Part shown: piece by piece, positions 26,634-37,036 of the stretch
Layout: the number at the start of each line of letters is the position of its first letter
How positions within the stretch are numbered: the first letter of the stretch is position 1
Origin: Nocardioides solisilvae
GTDB taxonomy: Bacteria > Actinomycetota > Actinomycetes > Propionibacteriales > Nocardioidaceae
DNA length: 64,000 bases
Direction of reading: 5' to 3'
Assembly: GCF_003194625.1 (NCBI RefSeq)
Contig: NZ_QHKX01000003.1
Location: forward strand, 248,001 to 312,000
Notes under the pieces: model-generated
What the model was told of the DNA's origin: nothing
What the model saw: only the letters and a program-made list of their open reading frames with translations
The model's database searches: none
Position numbers and translations under genes: made by a program

Positions 26634-27398
26634 TCACACCCGCGGACGGCGACGTCGGACCGCCCCCACGGCGGCGATCCCCGTCACCCGCACGCCCACC
26701 TGCTCGAGGGCTCGCTGGGCCTCCCGCGCGGTCGCGCCGGTCGTGAGGACGTCGTCGCAGAGCACCACCCGACCGCCCGCGGTCCGTCGCGACGCCCGGC
26801 GCAGCGCCCCGTCGGGCACCCACATCGTCCCCGCCAGGTTGCGGGCCCGGGACCCGGCGTCCAGCCCGGCCTGGTCGCGCACCCCGGGGTGGGAGCGCAG
26901 CACCGGCAGCACCACCGCACGACGACCCGCTGCACCGGCCACCGCGCGGGCGGCCACCCGGACCAGCCGTCCGGTGGGGTCGTCGCCGCGGCTCCGCGCC
27001 ACCCCGGGCCTGGACGGCACCGGCACCAGGAGCACGTCGTCCGCCCCGGCGCCCTCCACCCCGGCCCCCTCCACCCCGGCGCCCTCCACTCCGGCGCCGT
27101 CCGCCGCCGCGGCCAGCACGGCCAGCGCGAGGAGCCGCCCCAGCGCGACACCCAGCCCGAAGCGCGACTCCTCCTTGTGGTCGATGACGAGCCGGCGCAG
27201 CAGCCCGTCGTGCTCCCCCGCCGCCCAGGCGGGCGCCAGCCCGGGAGGAGCGGGGTCGGGGCGGACGGGCACCGCCACCCCGGGCAGCGTCCGCCGGCAC
27301 GACGGGCAGAGCAGCCGGCCGGGGCGCCCGCAGCCCACGCAGGAGCTGCCCACGACGAGGTCCAGGGCGTGGTCGAGGAGGTCCGAGGCGGTGCCCAC
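26634..27398 (-). CDS. ComF-family phosphoribosyltransferase-like protein
   Basis: A 254-residue ComF homologue. A four-cysteine zinc finger is at C20, C23, C31 and C34 (CVGCG ... CPSC), and a phosphoribosyltransferase domain carries VVLCDDVLTTGATA at 211-224, the PRPP-binding loop. In competent bacteria ComF helps single-stranded DNA uptake; in actinobacteria its role is unproven. GTG at 27398 was chosen because it lies 19 codons before the first cysteine, as in homologues. Residues 101-118 are a run of GAGVE repeats not seen in the family, encoded by a short tandem DNA repeat. M. tuberculosis Rv3242c occupies the same place between hpf and lpqB. Confidence 0.85.
   Translation of the reverse strand: MGTASDLLDHALDLVVGSSCVGCGRPGRLLCPSCRRTLPGVAVPVRPDPAPPGLAPAWAAGEHDGLLRRLVIDHKEESRFGLGVALGRLLALAVLAAAADGAGVEGAGVEGAGVEGAGADDVLLVPVPSRPGVARSRGDDPTGRLVRVAARAVAGAAGRRAVVLPVLRSHPGVRDQAGLDAGSRARNLAGTMWVPDGALRRASRRTAGGRVVLCDDVLTTGATAREAQRALEQVGVRVTGIAAVGAVRRRRPRV
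27045..27098. repeat. 15-bp tandem repeat inside comF
   Basis: Three and a half copies of a 15-bp unit encode repeated Gly-Ala-Gly-Val-Glu, inserted between two conserved strands of the phosphoribosyltransferase domain. Copies are nearly identical at the DNA level, so recent expansion by slippage is likely. The unit length keeps the reading frame. Confidence 0.8.
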
Positions 27399-27536
27399 CC
27401 GGCCACCCCACCAGTCGGACGACGCGGCCGCAGCGGCACGACGCCCGCCTGGGGAGGACGGCGGGACCTCACGCGGCGTGGCGTCGCCTGTGGACCGCGA
27501 ACGGACGACGGGGGCGGCCCCGGGACGGCGTACGAC

Positions 27537-27557
27537 GGACGGCGGACGGCGGACGGC
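27537..27557. repeat. 7-bp tandem repeat between comF and lpqB
   Basis: Three exact head-to-tail copies of GGACGGC lie in the 188-bp gap between the lpqB stop and the comF start. This looks like a slippage-prone simple repeat; it is 139 bp upstream of the comF start and 30 bp past the lpqB stop. No function can be assigned. Confidence 0.7.
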
Positions 27558-27586
27558 GCGAGACCTGCGGACGCCGCGGCGACCCG

Positions 27587-29371
27587 TCAGCCGACGTACC
27601 CCAGCCAGGCCACCGCCTGGTCGAGCGGCGGCACCTGCCGCACCGGGTCGGCGAGGTCGGTCACCCCGTCCGTCCCCACCACGTAGACGCCCAGCCCCCT
27701 CTCGGGCGAGCTCACCAGCGCACTGGCCCGCCCGCGCACCCGCGAGGCCCCGCCGGTGTCGAGGTCGCCCGGTGCGCCGTCGACCCCCACCGTGCGGACA
27801 TGGGCCAGCACCCCGGTGATCCCGCTGACGAGCGTGACCGAGGACGGCGAGCGCCAGCCGAGGTCGCGGATCCGGCGCCCGCTCTCCAGGCCGAGGTCGA
27901 TCTCGCGGACCCGGGCGACCCGGGCCACCCGACCGGTCTCGTCGTGCAGCACCCGTCCGACGACCAGGCGGTCGGTGTCGCGACCCCGCACCACGGCGAC
28001 CAGGCGGGTGCCGTCCCGGGAGACCAGGAACGACTTCACGACCCGCCCCGAGAGGCCCGGCACGTCGAGCTCGCGCCGCTCCCCGTCGTACAGGATCTCC
28101 ACCCGGGCACCGGCCGCGGTCCGGTCCACCCACCAGAGCCGGTCGGCGAAGTCCCACGCGGGAGGCAGCAGGTCGGTGGCGCCGGAGACGACCTCCTCCG
28201 GGACCGCGCCGACCTCCTCGACCGGCGCGAGCAGCAGCGAGGAGCCCGACGTGGTGACGGCGGCCGCCTGCTGCGCGGCGAGGCTGAGGCCCACGGAGCG
28301 CAGGGAGAAGTCCTGGGTCCCGAAGGGTCCGGCGGTGGCCTCGAGGTCGTCCAGGTCGCCGCGGACCAGCAGCCCCCCGCGCAGCGCGAAGAGGTCCGAG
28401 CTGGAGCCGTGGCCCACGGGGTCGAACCTGGTGCCGGCGGCCGGGTCGAGCTCGGGCTGCCCGTCGGGCAGCGGGACCGGCCGCCCGTTGAGGGTCAGCC
28501 GGACGGCGCGGATCCGCGGCTCCTGGCGCAGCGTCCACGCCAGCTGGGCCACCATCTCCTCCGAGGCCAGGTCCTCGGGCCGGACCCCCGGAGGCGCCTC
28601 GAGGGAGACCTCCGCGAGGCCGGCGGCGTCGATGGGCACCGACAGGGCGAGGCTCACGCCCGCCGGGACCGCGCTCCGCACGACCCGGGACATCCCGGGC
28701 GGCGGCCCCGCCAGCAGGCCGCGGACCAGCGCGGTCGCGAACTGGTCGCCCTGGGGTGCGTGGACGGGCTCCGGCACCAGGATCCGGCCGGTGGGGTCGA
28801 GGAAGTGCAGCGAGGCGCGCTCGAACCGGTCCTCGAACCACGAGTCGGGCACCACCATCGCGTCGGGGGCGGCGTCGATGCGCCACTCCCCGCCCTCGAG
28901 CGTCATCGGGAGCTCCAGGCGGGCGCCGGCACCGGTGGGCGAGGCGGTCCACGCGCCCCGGGAGTCGTAGGCCTCGGCGCCGAGCAGCGGGACGGTCACG
29001 GTCCGGTCGCCGCGGGCGACGCCCAGGTCGGCGTAGGTGAGGGTGCCGGCCTCGGGGGTCCACTGCTCCTGGGCCCGGCCCGTCAGGTACTGGGCGGCCA
29101 CCGTCGTCTTGATCGGGGTGGCCTTCATCGCCTCGAGGAACCCGGCGACCACCTCGCGGGCGGACGCGCCGGGCTCGGGCGGGCGCGGGTCGTAGAAGGT
29201 CCCGGGCTCGAGCTCCCCGGCGTCGGGGTTCTCGACCTCGACCACGGGGCCGGAGTCGGGCATGGAGACGCACCCGGCCAGCAGGGCCAGCAGGGCCAGC
29301 AGGACCGGCAGCGGGCCCGCTGCGCGGGCGACGGGGCGGGGACCGGGGCGGGGCTGGGGGCGGCGCGTCAC
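27587..29371 (-). CDS. lpqB: Lipoprotein LpqB
   Basis: A 594-residue lipoprotein. The signal peptide ends in the lipobox LLAGC with cysteine 34. Residues about 45-170 form the LpqB N-terminal region (PRPPEPGASAREVVAGFLEAM), 180-320 a GerMN-like domain (SLALSVPIDAAGLAEVSLEA), and the rest a beta-propeller-like C-terminal domain. LpqB interacts with the sensor kinase MtrB and tunes MtrAB signalling in mycobacteria and Streptomyces. The GTG at 29371 overlaps the mtrB stop (GTGA), giving operon order mtrA-mtrB-lpqB, the classic arrangement. Confidence 0.94.
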   Translation of the reverse strand: MTRRPQPRPGPRPVARAAGPLPVLLALLALLAGCVSMPDSGPVVEVENPDAGELEPGTFYDPRPPEPGASAREVVAGFLEAMKATPIKTTVAAQYLTGRAQEQWTPEAGTLTYADLGVARGDRTVTVPLLGAEAYDSRGAWTASPTGAGARLELPMTLEGGEWRIDAAPDAMVVPDSWFEDRFERASLHFLDPTGRILVPEPVHAPQGDQFATALVRGLLAGPPPGMSRVVRSAVPAGVSLALSVPIDAAGLAEVSLEAPPGVRPEDLASEEMVAQLAWTLRQEPRIRAVRLTLNGRPVPLPDGQPELDPAAGTRFDPVGHGSSSDLFALRGGLLVRGDLDDLEATAGPFGTQDFSLRSVGLSLAAQQAAAVTTSGSSLLLAPVEEVGAVPEEVVSGATDLLPPAWDFADRLWWVDRTAAGARVEILYDGERRELDVPGLSGRVVKSFLVSRDGTRLVAVVRGRDTDRLVVGRVLHDETGRVARVARVREIDLGLESGRRIRDLGWRSPSSVTLVSGITGVLAHVRTVGVDGAPGDLDTGGASRVRGRASALVSSPERGLGVYVVGTDGVTDLADPVRQVPPLDQAVAWLGYVG

Positions 29372-30978
29372 GCGGTCACCTCGTCGTCGGTGGGGACCAG
29401 GGGCAGGGGGCTGTGCCGCAGCGACGAGCCGAGGCGGCGGGGCAGCGTGAGCCGGAACTGCGACCCCTCGCCGAGCCGGCCCCAGGCCTGCAGCCAGCCA
29501 CCGTGGAGGTGGGTGTCCTCGAGGGAGATGGAGAGACCGAGACCCGTGCCGCCGCTGGTCCGGGCCCGGGCCGGGTCCGAGCGCCAGAAGCGGTTGAAGA
29601 CCATCGCGGCCTCCCCCGGGCCGAGTCCCACGCCGTAGTCGCGCACCGTGATCGCCGCGGCCTCGTCGTCGGCCCCCACCGTCAGCAGGATCTCCCGGCC
29701 CTCGGCGTGGTCGATCGCGTTGGTGACGAGGTTGCGCACGATCCGCTCGACCCGGCGCACGTCGGCCTCGGCGAGGCACGGGTGCTCGGGGTCGACCACG
29801 ACGACCCGGGTGCTGCGCTGGACCGCGAGGGCCTCGGTGGCCTCGGCCACCCGGTGGGCGACGTCGACGAGGTTGACGTCGTCGACGTCGAGCACCGCCG
29901 CACCGGCGTCGAACCGGCTGATCTCCAGGAGGTCGGCGAGGAGCACCTCGAAGCGGTCCAGCTCGGTCTGGAGCAGCTCGGCGGCGCGGGCGGTGGTGGG
30001 GTCGAACTGGTCCCGCCCGTCGTGCAGCACGTCACCGGCCATCCGCACGGTGGTGAGCGGGGTGCGCAGCTCGTGGGAGACGTCGCTGACGAAGCGCCGC
30101 TGCAGCCGGCTCAGCTCCTCCAGCTGACGGATCTGGCGCTGCAGGTTGGAGGCCATCTGGTTGAACGAGGTGGCCAGACGGGCGAGGTCGTCCTCGCCCG
30201 TGACCCGGAGCCGTTCCTGCAGCTGCCCCGCGGCCAGCCGCTCGGCCACCTGGCGGGCCATCCGGACGGGGGTGACGACCTGCCGGGTGACCAGCCAGGC
30301 CACGCCCGCCACCAGGACGACGAGCAGCGCCGCCGCGGTGAGCAGCGCCCGGGTCACCAGCGCGAGCGTCTCGGCCTGCTCCGAGAGCGGGAAGACGTAG
30401 TAGAGCGTGTAGGTCTCGCCGTCGGCGGGGAGCGTGACCTGCGAGCCGACGACGATGCCGGGCCCGGGCTCCACGCCCTGGACGGGTCCGGTCGTGCGGA
30501 TGGTCGTGTGGGTCCAGGCGGCCGCGCTCCGCTCGGAGAAGCGCTGCTCCAACGCCCGCGGGACGCTCGCCTTGTCGAGGTTCTGGGTGAACTGGACGCC
30601 GCCGGCGGCCAGGCTGCTGCCCGAGTCGAGCGGCGCCGAGAGCAGCACGGCGAACCCGCGGCTCGCGCCCCGGGCGATGATCGGGTCGATGAGGTCCTGG
30701 CGCTGGCCCGAGGCGTCCACGTCGGTGCCGGTGGCGAACGAGAGCCGGTTGCGGGCCTCGGCGGTCTCGTTGCCGGCCTCCGCGACCACCCGCTCCACGC
30801 GCTGCGCCAGGAGCCCGTCACGGACCTGCTGGAGCAGGAACCACCCGACGACCCCGACGACGAGGGTGGTGAGCACGAGGGTGCTGGCCACGACCCGCGC
30901 CTGGATCGAGCGGCGCCACACCGTGAGCGCCCGCCCCAGGGCCGTCGGGAGCCTCCGGAAGGGGCGGTCCGCTGGCAT
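29368..30978 (-). CDS. mtrB: Sensor histidine kinase MtrB
   Basis: A 536-residue membrane sensor kinase. Transmembrane helices are at about 29-49 and 200-222, enclosing an extracellular sensor region; a HAMP domain (222-275), the HisKA phosphorylation site SHELRTPLTT with H292, and a HATPase_c domain with NLVTNAIDHAEG and GTGLGLSI follow. It phosphorylates MtrA, responding to cell-wall or division state through LpqB in relatives. Start at the ATG 30978 (MPADRPFRRL), 11 bp after the mtrA stop. It overlaps lpqB by 4 bp. Confidence 0.95.
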   Translation of the reverse strand: MPADRPFRRLPTALGRALTVWRRSIQARVVASTLVLTTLVVGVVGWFLLQQVRDGLLAQRVERVVAEAGNETAEARNRLSFATGTDVDASGQRQDLIDPIIARGASRGFAVLLSAPLDSGSSLAAGGVQFTQNLDKASVPRALEQRFSERSAAAWTHTTIRTTGPVQGVEPGPGIVVGSQVTLPADGETYTLYYVFPLSEQAETLALVTRALLTAAALLVVLVAGVAWLVTRQVVTPVRMARQVAERLAAGQLQERLRVTGEDDLARLATSFNQMASNLQRQIRQLEELSRLQRRFVSDVSHELRTPLTTVRMAGDVLHDGRDQFDPTTARAAELLQTELDRFEVLLADLLEISRFDAGAAVLDVDDVNLVDVAHRVAEATEALAVQRSTRVVVVDPEHPCLAEADVRRVERIVRNLVTNAIDHAEGREILLTVGADDEAAAITVRDYGVGLGPGEAAMVFNRFWRSDPARARTSGGTGLGLSISLEDTHLHGGWLQAWGRLGEGSQFRLTLPRRLGSSLRHSPLPLVPTDDEVTA

Positions 30979-30989
30979 CGACGGGCCCG

Positions 30990-31694
30990 TCAGGACTTGC
31001 CGGCCTTGTAGCCCACTCCGCGGACCGTCAGCACGATCTCGGGGTTCTCCGGGTCGTGCTCGACCTTGGACCGCAGGCGCTGCACGTGGACGTTGACCAG
31101 CCGCGTGTCGGCGGCGTGCCGGTAGCCCCAGACCTGCTCGAGCAGCACCTCCCGGGTGAAGACCTGCCACGGCTTGCGGGCGAGGCAGACCAGGAGGTCG
31201 AACTCCAGCGGCGTCAGGTTGACCGGCTGGCCGCCGCGGGTGACCGCGTGGCCCGCGACGTCGATCGTGAGGTCGCCGACCGACAGGGTCTCCGACGAGG
31301 GGTCGTCGAAGCGACGCACCCGGGCGCGGATCCGGGCGACCAGCTCCTTGGGCTTGAACGGCTTGATGACGTAGTCGTCGGCCCCGGACTCCAGTCCGAG
31401 GACGACGTCGATCGTGTCGCTCTTGGCGGTGAGCATGACGATGGGCACCCCGGACTCGCCCCGGATCTCCTTGCAGACGTCGATGCCGTCGCGCCCCGGC
31501 AGCATCAGGTCGAGCAGGACGACGTCGGGCCGGTAGCTGCGAAAGGCGGCCAGCGCCTCGTCGCCGCGCGTCACCATCTGGCTGTCGAAGCCCTCCTGGC
31601 GCAGCACGATGGTGAGCATCTCCGCGAGGGAGGCGTCGTCGTCGACGACCAGGACCCGGCCGCGGGCAGGCGGGTCGACGACCATGTGGCTCAT
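30990..31694 (-). CDS. mtrA: Response regulator MtrA
   Basis: A 234-residue OmpR-family regulator. The receiver domain has DDD at about 18-20, phosphoacceptor D62 in LLDLMLPGRDG and the conserved KPFKPKEL; the C-terminal winged helix (about 140-230) includes LTPLEFDLL, EQVWGYRHAADTRLVNVHVQRLRSKVE and ends RGVGYKAGKS, close to M. tuberculosis MtrA. MtrA controls cell-wall hydrolase, division and envelope genes. Start taken at the ATG 31694 (MSHMVVD), with a GGGG box 4 nt upstream; ATG 31703 is possible. Candidate target sites in this window are at 6525, 50451, 50555 and 59134. Confidence 0.96.
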   Translation of the reverse strand: MSHMVVDPPARGRVLVVDDDASLAEMLTIVLRQEGFDSQMVTRGDEALAAFRSYRPDVVLLDLMLPGRDGIDVCKEIRGESGVPIVMLTAKSDTIDVVLGLESGADDYVIKPFKPKELVARIRARVRRFDDPSSETLSVGDLTIDVAGHAVTRGGQPVNLTPLEFDLLVCLARKPWQVFTREVLLEQVWGYRHAADTRLVNVHVQRLRSKVEHDPENPEIVLTVRGVGYKAGKS

Positions 31695-31795
31695 GCGCCC
31701 CATTGTGCCAGCCGGGGAGGCCGCACTCCCCCGGGACGCCGCCGAGGGCGCCCCTGACGGGACGCCCTCGGCGGGATCGAGCGGTCGACCGGTGC

Positions 31796-33226
<1,431 letters not shown>

Positions 33227-33318
33227 CAGCTACCCCTCCGTAGTGCGTCGTGCGCGGGTCCGCACGTGCCGAAGAGCGTAGGACCGGGGGCCCGGGAACA
33301 CGCAATCCTCGCGACCGC

Positions 33319-34272
33319 TCAGTGGGCGGCCTTCTCCCCCTTGCCGTGGCCGACCGGCAGGACGTGCAGCACGGCCACCACGAGGGCCCCGACGACGAGG
33401 CCGACGACGGCCGAGGCGGCGGTGTTGACCACCCACGCCACCGCGCCCTCGAGGAACCCGAGCGCGTGCGCGACGTCCTCCTCGAGGTGGTGGACCAGCT
33501 CGTACGGCGCGTGCCAGCCGAGGTCGTCGGCCCCCACCAGGAGGATGTGGCCGCCGACCCACAGCATCGCGACGGTGCCGACGATCCCGATCACGGTGAG
33601 CAGCCGCGGCATGCCGCGCACGAGCCCGTGCCCGACCTTCTGCGCCAGCGTGGAGGTCCTGCGGGTCAGCGCCAGGCCGACGTCGTCCATCTTCACGATG
33701 AGGGCGACCACGCCGTAGACCAGCGCGGTGATGCCGAGCGCGACCACGACGAGGATGGCCGCGCGGGAGAGGAACGCCTCGTCGGCGACCTCGTTGAGCG
33801 AGATCACCATGATCTCGGCCGAGAGGATGAGGTCGGTCCGGATCGCCCCGGAGACCATCTGCTTCTCCTGCTCGGGCCCGATCTCGGTGGCCAGCGCCTC
33901 GGTGTGGTCCTCGTGGCCGGAGACCTTCTCCCAGATCTTCTCCGCGCCCTCGAAGCAGAGGTAGGTGCCGCCGAGCATGAGGATCGGCGTCAGCACCCAG
34001 GGCAGGAACTGGCTGAGCAGCAGGATCACCGGGAGGATGAGCAGCAGCTTGTTGCGGATCGACCCCACGGCGATCTTCTTGATGATCGGCAGCTCGCGCT
34101 CGGCGGCCAGGCCGTGCACGTACTGGGGGGTGACGGCGGTGTCGTCGATCACCACGCCGGCCGCCTTGGCGCTGGCGCGCCCCGCGGCCGCGCCGACGTC
34201 GTCGATCGAGGCCGCCGCCAGGCGGGCCAGGACGGCGACGTCGTCCAGCAGCGCGAAGAGGCCGCCGCTCAC
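33319..34272 (-). CDS. DUF808 membrane protein (YedI-like)
   Basis: A 317-residue integral membrane protein of the DUF808/YedI family. It opens SGGLFALLDDVAVLARLAAAS, has the conserved KAAGVVIDDTAVTPQYV, and about six hydrophobic segments, including LLLILPVILLLSQFLPWVL and TPILMLGGTYLCFEGAEKI. Function is unknown in any organism to my knowledge. Start is the GTG at 34272 (VSGGLFALL), matching the conserved family start. It is 92 bp upstream of ahcY and 121 bp downstream of the SIS-domain gene, so probably a separate transcript. Confidence 0.88.
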   Translation of the reverse strand: MSGGLFALLDDVAVLARLAAASIDDVGAAAGRASAKAAGVVIDDTAVTPQYVHGLAAERELPIIKKIAVGSIRNKLLLILPVILLLSQFLPWVLTPILMLGGTYLCFEGAEKIWEKVSGHEDHTEALATEIGPEQEKQMVSGAIRTDLILSAEIMVISLNEVADEAFLSRAAILVVVALGITALVYGVVALIVKMDDVGLALTRRTSTLAQKVGHGLVRGMPRLLTVIGIVGTVAMLWVGGHILLVGADDLGWHAPYELVHHLEEDVAHALGFLEGAVAWVVNTAASAVVGLVVGALVVAVLHVLPVGHGKGEKAAH

Positions 34273-34393
34273 CGGTGGCCCCCGGCGCGAGCGCGGCGGG
34301 TCACCGACGCGGGGGCGCGGTCGGGCACACGGGAGGTGGGGCAGCAGGTCAGGCAGGAAGTGGCCACGGAGGCACAGTACCCAGAGTCCCGGC

Positions 34394-35431
34394 TCACTCC
34401 TCGACGAGTCCGATCGCCAGGTAGGCGGCGGCGTACCGGCCGTGCAGCACGAGCGAGGCGTAGCGCGCCACCTCGGTGGTCGCGGTGCCGTCGCAGCGCA
34501 CGGTCTCGGTCCGGATGCCGCGGCTGCTGGCCGCGGCGAGCAGCCGGGTCCGTTCCTGCCGGGCCCACGCCTCCTCGGTGCCGTCGTCCAGCACCAGGAG
34601 CAGCGGACGCCGCTCCGCCGTGCCGTCGGCGAAGGGGTCGTCGAAGACATCGCGCGGGCGGGTCGCCTCGAGGACGGGCAGCAGGTGCTCGGCGTCCCCG
34701 GCGAGCGCGGTGGTCCCCGACGCGCGGCGCAGCGACTCCGCCACCCGGCGTGCCGCCCGCGCGGCCAGCACCGAGCCACCCCACACGACGGGCGAGGTGT
34801 CGGCCAGGGCGATCGCCAGCATCTTGGCCGGGTTGACCGCCAGGTCGCGGTGCGGCGAGCAGGCCGTCGCGACCGCGTCCAGGGCCGTCGCCACCTCCTC
34901 GGCGTCGGCGCGGGGCCCGAGGTGCGTCCGGTCCAGGTAGTCCAGGGTCACGACCGCCGCCGCGAGCTGGTCCCCGGTGGTCACCGGGAGCACGGTGGTC
35001 CACCGGCCCTCGGCGTGCTCGGCCACCAGCGAGCGGGGCGGGCAGGCCACGACGGCCTGGGCCCCGCGCCGGGCGGCCTCGCTGACCGCCGAGGCCGACC
35101 CCTGGTCGGACCCCTCCGGCGCGAGCACCACCACCAGGTCGAGGCTGCCCACCCAGCCGGGGAGCCCCGGGCCGGGCCACGCGACGAACGGCACCGGGCA
35201 CCAGGGCTCCAGCACGGCACGCAGCAGCCGGGAGTCGGGACCGGCGGCCACGACGGCGCGGGGCCGGTTGCCCTCCAGGGCCCGGGCCACGGCCGCCCCC
35301 AGCACCTCGGCGGTCGCGGTCACCTCGCGGCGCACGCGAGCCCCCGACTCGGCCAGCGGGCGGAGGAGCCCGTCGCGGTCCTCCAGCACGCGCGCGTCGT
35401 CGAGGCGGGACTCGTCGAACCAGGTCGTCAC
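34394..35431 (-). CDS. SIS-domain protein, TobH/Rv3256c-like
   Basis: A 345-residue soluble protein beginning TTWFDESRLDD. Its two halves resemble the SIS fold of phosphosugar isomerases (AVVAAGPDSRLLRAVLE, LDLVVVLAPEGSDQGSA, then ALADTSPVVWGGSVLA), in line with TobH-like and phosphoglucose/phosphomannose isomerase-like proteins. M. tuberculosis Rv3256c sits next to manA/manB in the same way. The active-site Glu/Lys/His set of true isomerases cannot be confirmed by eye, so it may be a regulator or a degenerate enzyme. It is 15 bp downstream of the Trm112 gene, in the manB operon. Confidence 0.8.
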   Translation of the reverse strand: MTTWFDESRLDDARVLEDRDGLLRPLAESGARVRREVTATAEVLGAAVARALEGNRPRAVVAAGPDSRLLRAVLEPWCPVPFVAWPGPGLPGWVGSLDLVVVLAPEGSDQGSASAVSEAARRGAQAVVACPPRSLVAEHAEGRWTTVLPVTTGDQLAAAVVTLDYLDRTHLGPRADAEEVATALDAVATACSPHRDLAVNPAKMLAIALADTSPVVWGGSVLAARAARRVAESLRRASGTTALAGDAEHLLPVLEATRPRDVFDDPFADGTAERRPLLLVLDDGTEEAWARQERTRLLAAASSRGIRTETVRCDGTATTEVARYASLVLHGRYAAAYLAIGLVEE

Positions 35432-35446
35432 GGTCTGCCTCCGGTC

Positions 35447-35611
35447 TCAGGCGGGCTTGCGCGCCTCGTCGAGCAGCAGCACCGGGATGTCGTCCCGGAC
35501 CGGGTAGGCGTTGCCGCAGCCGGCGCAGACCAGCTCCTCGCCCTGCGGCGAGAGGCTGCCGTGGCAGCCGGGGCAGGCGATGATCTCGAGCAGGGCGGGG
35601 TCGAGCTTCAA
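35447..35611 (-). CDS. Trm112-family zinc-ribbon protein
   Basis: A 54-residue protein with two CxxC pairs (CPGC and CAGC) and the ending YPVRDDIPVLLLDEAR that defines Trm112-like proteins, which in eukaryotes activate methyltransferases and in bacteria are of unproven role. The start is a TTG at 35611 that overlaps the manB stop in a TTGA arrangement and has AGGAG six bases upstream; no ATG exists near, so this unusual start is well supported. It is translationally coupled to manB. Confidence 0.88.
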   Translation of the reverse strand: MKLDPALLEIIACPGCHGSLSPQGEELVCAGCGNAYPVRDDIPVLLLDEARKPA

Positions 35612-37005
35612 CGGGGGCTCCTGATGGTGGCGAGGACGGCGTCGCGGATCTCGGTCATGGTGGCCTCGTCCTTCCCCTCGGCGTTGAGCCGGAGGAGGGG
35701 CTCGGTGTTGGACGCCCGCACGTTGAACCACCAGTCGGCGTGGGTGACGGTGAGGCCGTCGAGCTCGTCGACCTCCACCCCGTCACGGCCGGCGTACTGG
35801 GCGCGCAGGGCGTCGAGGACCGCGGCCTGGTCCTCCACGGTGGAGTTGATCTCGCCGCTGGCCGGGTAGCGCTCGTAGTCGGCGAGCAGCTGCGACAGGG
35901 TGCCGGAGGACTCGGCGAGGGCGGCCATGGCGTGCAGCGCCGCCAGCATCCCGGAGTCGGCCCGCCAGAAGTCGCGGAAGTAGAAGTGCCCGCTGTGCTC
36001 CCCCCCGAAGACGGCGTCGGTCTCGGCCATCGTCGCCTTGATGAAGGAGTGGCCCACCCGGGTGCGCACCGGCTTGCCGCCGAGCTCGCGGACCAGCTCG
36101 GGCACGCCGCGCGAGGTGATCAGGTTGTGGATCACGGTGGCACCGGGGTGCTTGGCCAGCTCGCGGGCGGCGATCAACGCGGTCAGGGTCGAGGGCGAGA
36201 CCGCCCGGCCCTGCTCGTCGACCAGGAAGCAGCGGTCGGCGTCGCCGTCGAAGGCGAGCCCGAGGTCGGCGCCCGACCGGACCACCTCGCGCTGGAGGTC
36301 GGCGAGGTTCTCGGGCTCGATCGGGTTGGCCTCGTGGTGCGGGAAGGTGCCGTCGAGCTCGAAGTACATCGGCACCAGCTCGACCTGGTCGGAGCCGATC
36401 CGGTCGAAGACCTCGGGGGCGGTGAGCCCGGCCATCCCGTTGCCGGCGTCCACGACGACCTTGAGCCGCCGCCCGCGCACGGGGGCCAGCGAGAGCAGGT
36501 GGTCGGCGTACGCCCCGAGCACGTCCTGCTCGATGACCGTGCCCGGCGTGGTGCCGTCGGGGACGAGCTGGGCGCCGGTGGTCGCCCGGAGCGCGACGAG
36601 GTCGCGGATCTCCAGCAGCCCGCTCTCCCGGCCGACGGGCTGGGCGCCCGCGCGGCACATCTTCATGCCGTTGTACTGGGCGGGGTTGTGGGAGGCCGTG
36701 AACATCACGCCCGCGTGGCCCAGGTGGCCCGAGGCGAAGTAGAGCTGGTCGGTCGACGCGAGACCGACCATGACGACGTCGGCGCCGGCGCCGGCCGCGC
36801 CCTGGGCGAAGGCCTCGGCCATCCCCGGCGAGCTCGGCCGCATGTCGTGCCCGACCACCACCGTGGGCGCGCCGGTCACCTGCACGAAGGCGGCACCCGT
36901 GACGCGGGCCAGGTCGTCGTCGAGCTGGTCGGGGACCGTGCCCCGGACGTCGTAGGCCTTGAAGATGGCTTCCAGGTTGGCCGGATCCAGGGTGTCGGAG
37001 GACAT
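35608..37005 (-). CDS. manB: Phosphomannomutase/phosphoglucomutase
   Basis: A 465-residue alpha-D-phosphohexomutase of usual length. The catalytic phosphoserine loop TASHNPAQYNG holds S105, the metal-binding DGDADR is at 253-258, the sugar-binding GGEHSGHFYF near 325, and the phosphate-binding RASNTEPLLR near the C terminus. It converts mannose-6-P to mannose-1-P (or the glucose pair), feeding the GDP-mannose enzyme encoded at 45729. Orthologue of M. tuberculosis Rv3257c by position. It begins an operon with Trm112 and the SIS protein. Confidence 0.95.
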   Translation of the reverse strand: MSSDTLDPANLEAIFKAYDVRGTVPDQLDDDLARVTGAAFVQVTGAPTVVVGHDMRPSSPGMAEAFAQGAAGAGADVVMVGLASTDQLYFASGHLGHAGVMFTASHNPAQYNGMKMCRAGAQPVGRESGLLEIRDLVALRATTGAQLVPDGTTPGTVIEQDVLGAYADHLLSLAPVRGRRLKVVVDAGNGMAGLTAPEVFDRIGSDQVELVPMYFELDGTFPHHEANPIEPENLADLQREVVRSGADLGLAFDGDADRCFLVDEQGRAVSPSTLTALIAARELAKHPGATVIHNLITSRGVPELVRELGGKPVRTRVGHSFIKATMAETDAVFGGEHSGHFYFRDFWRADSGMLAALHAMAALAESSGTLSQLLADYERYPASGEINSTVEDQAAVLDALRAQYAGRDGVEVDELDGLTVTHADWWFNVRASNTEPLLRLNAEGKDEATMTEIRDAVLATIRSPR

Positions 37006-37036
37006 GCGCGCAGCCTAGCGGCAGCACCCCGGCGGC

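Noticed and set aside
33227-33318. SAH riboswitch in the ahcY leader
   Set aside because: The 92-bp leader was read on the minus strand; the conserved core of the known SAH riboswitch could not be matched. A covariance-model search would settle it.
34377-34382. GGGTAC on the minus strand as a SigB-type promoter for DUF808
   Set aside because: No GNNT box lies 14-16 bp upstream.
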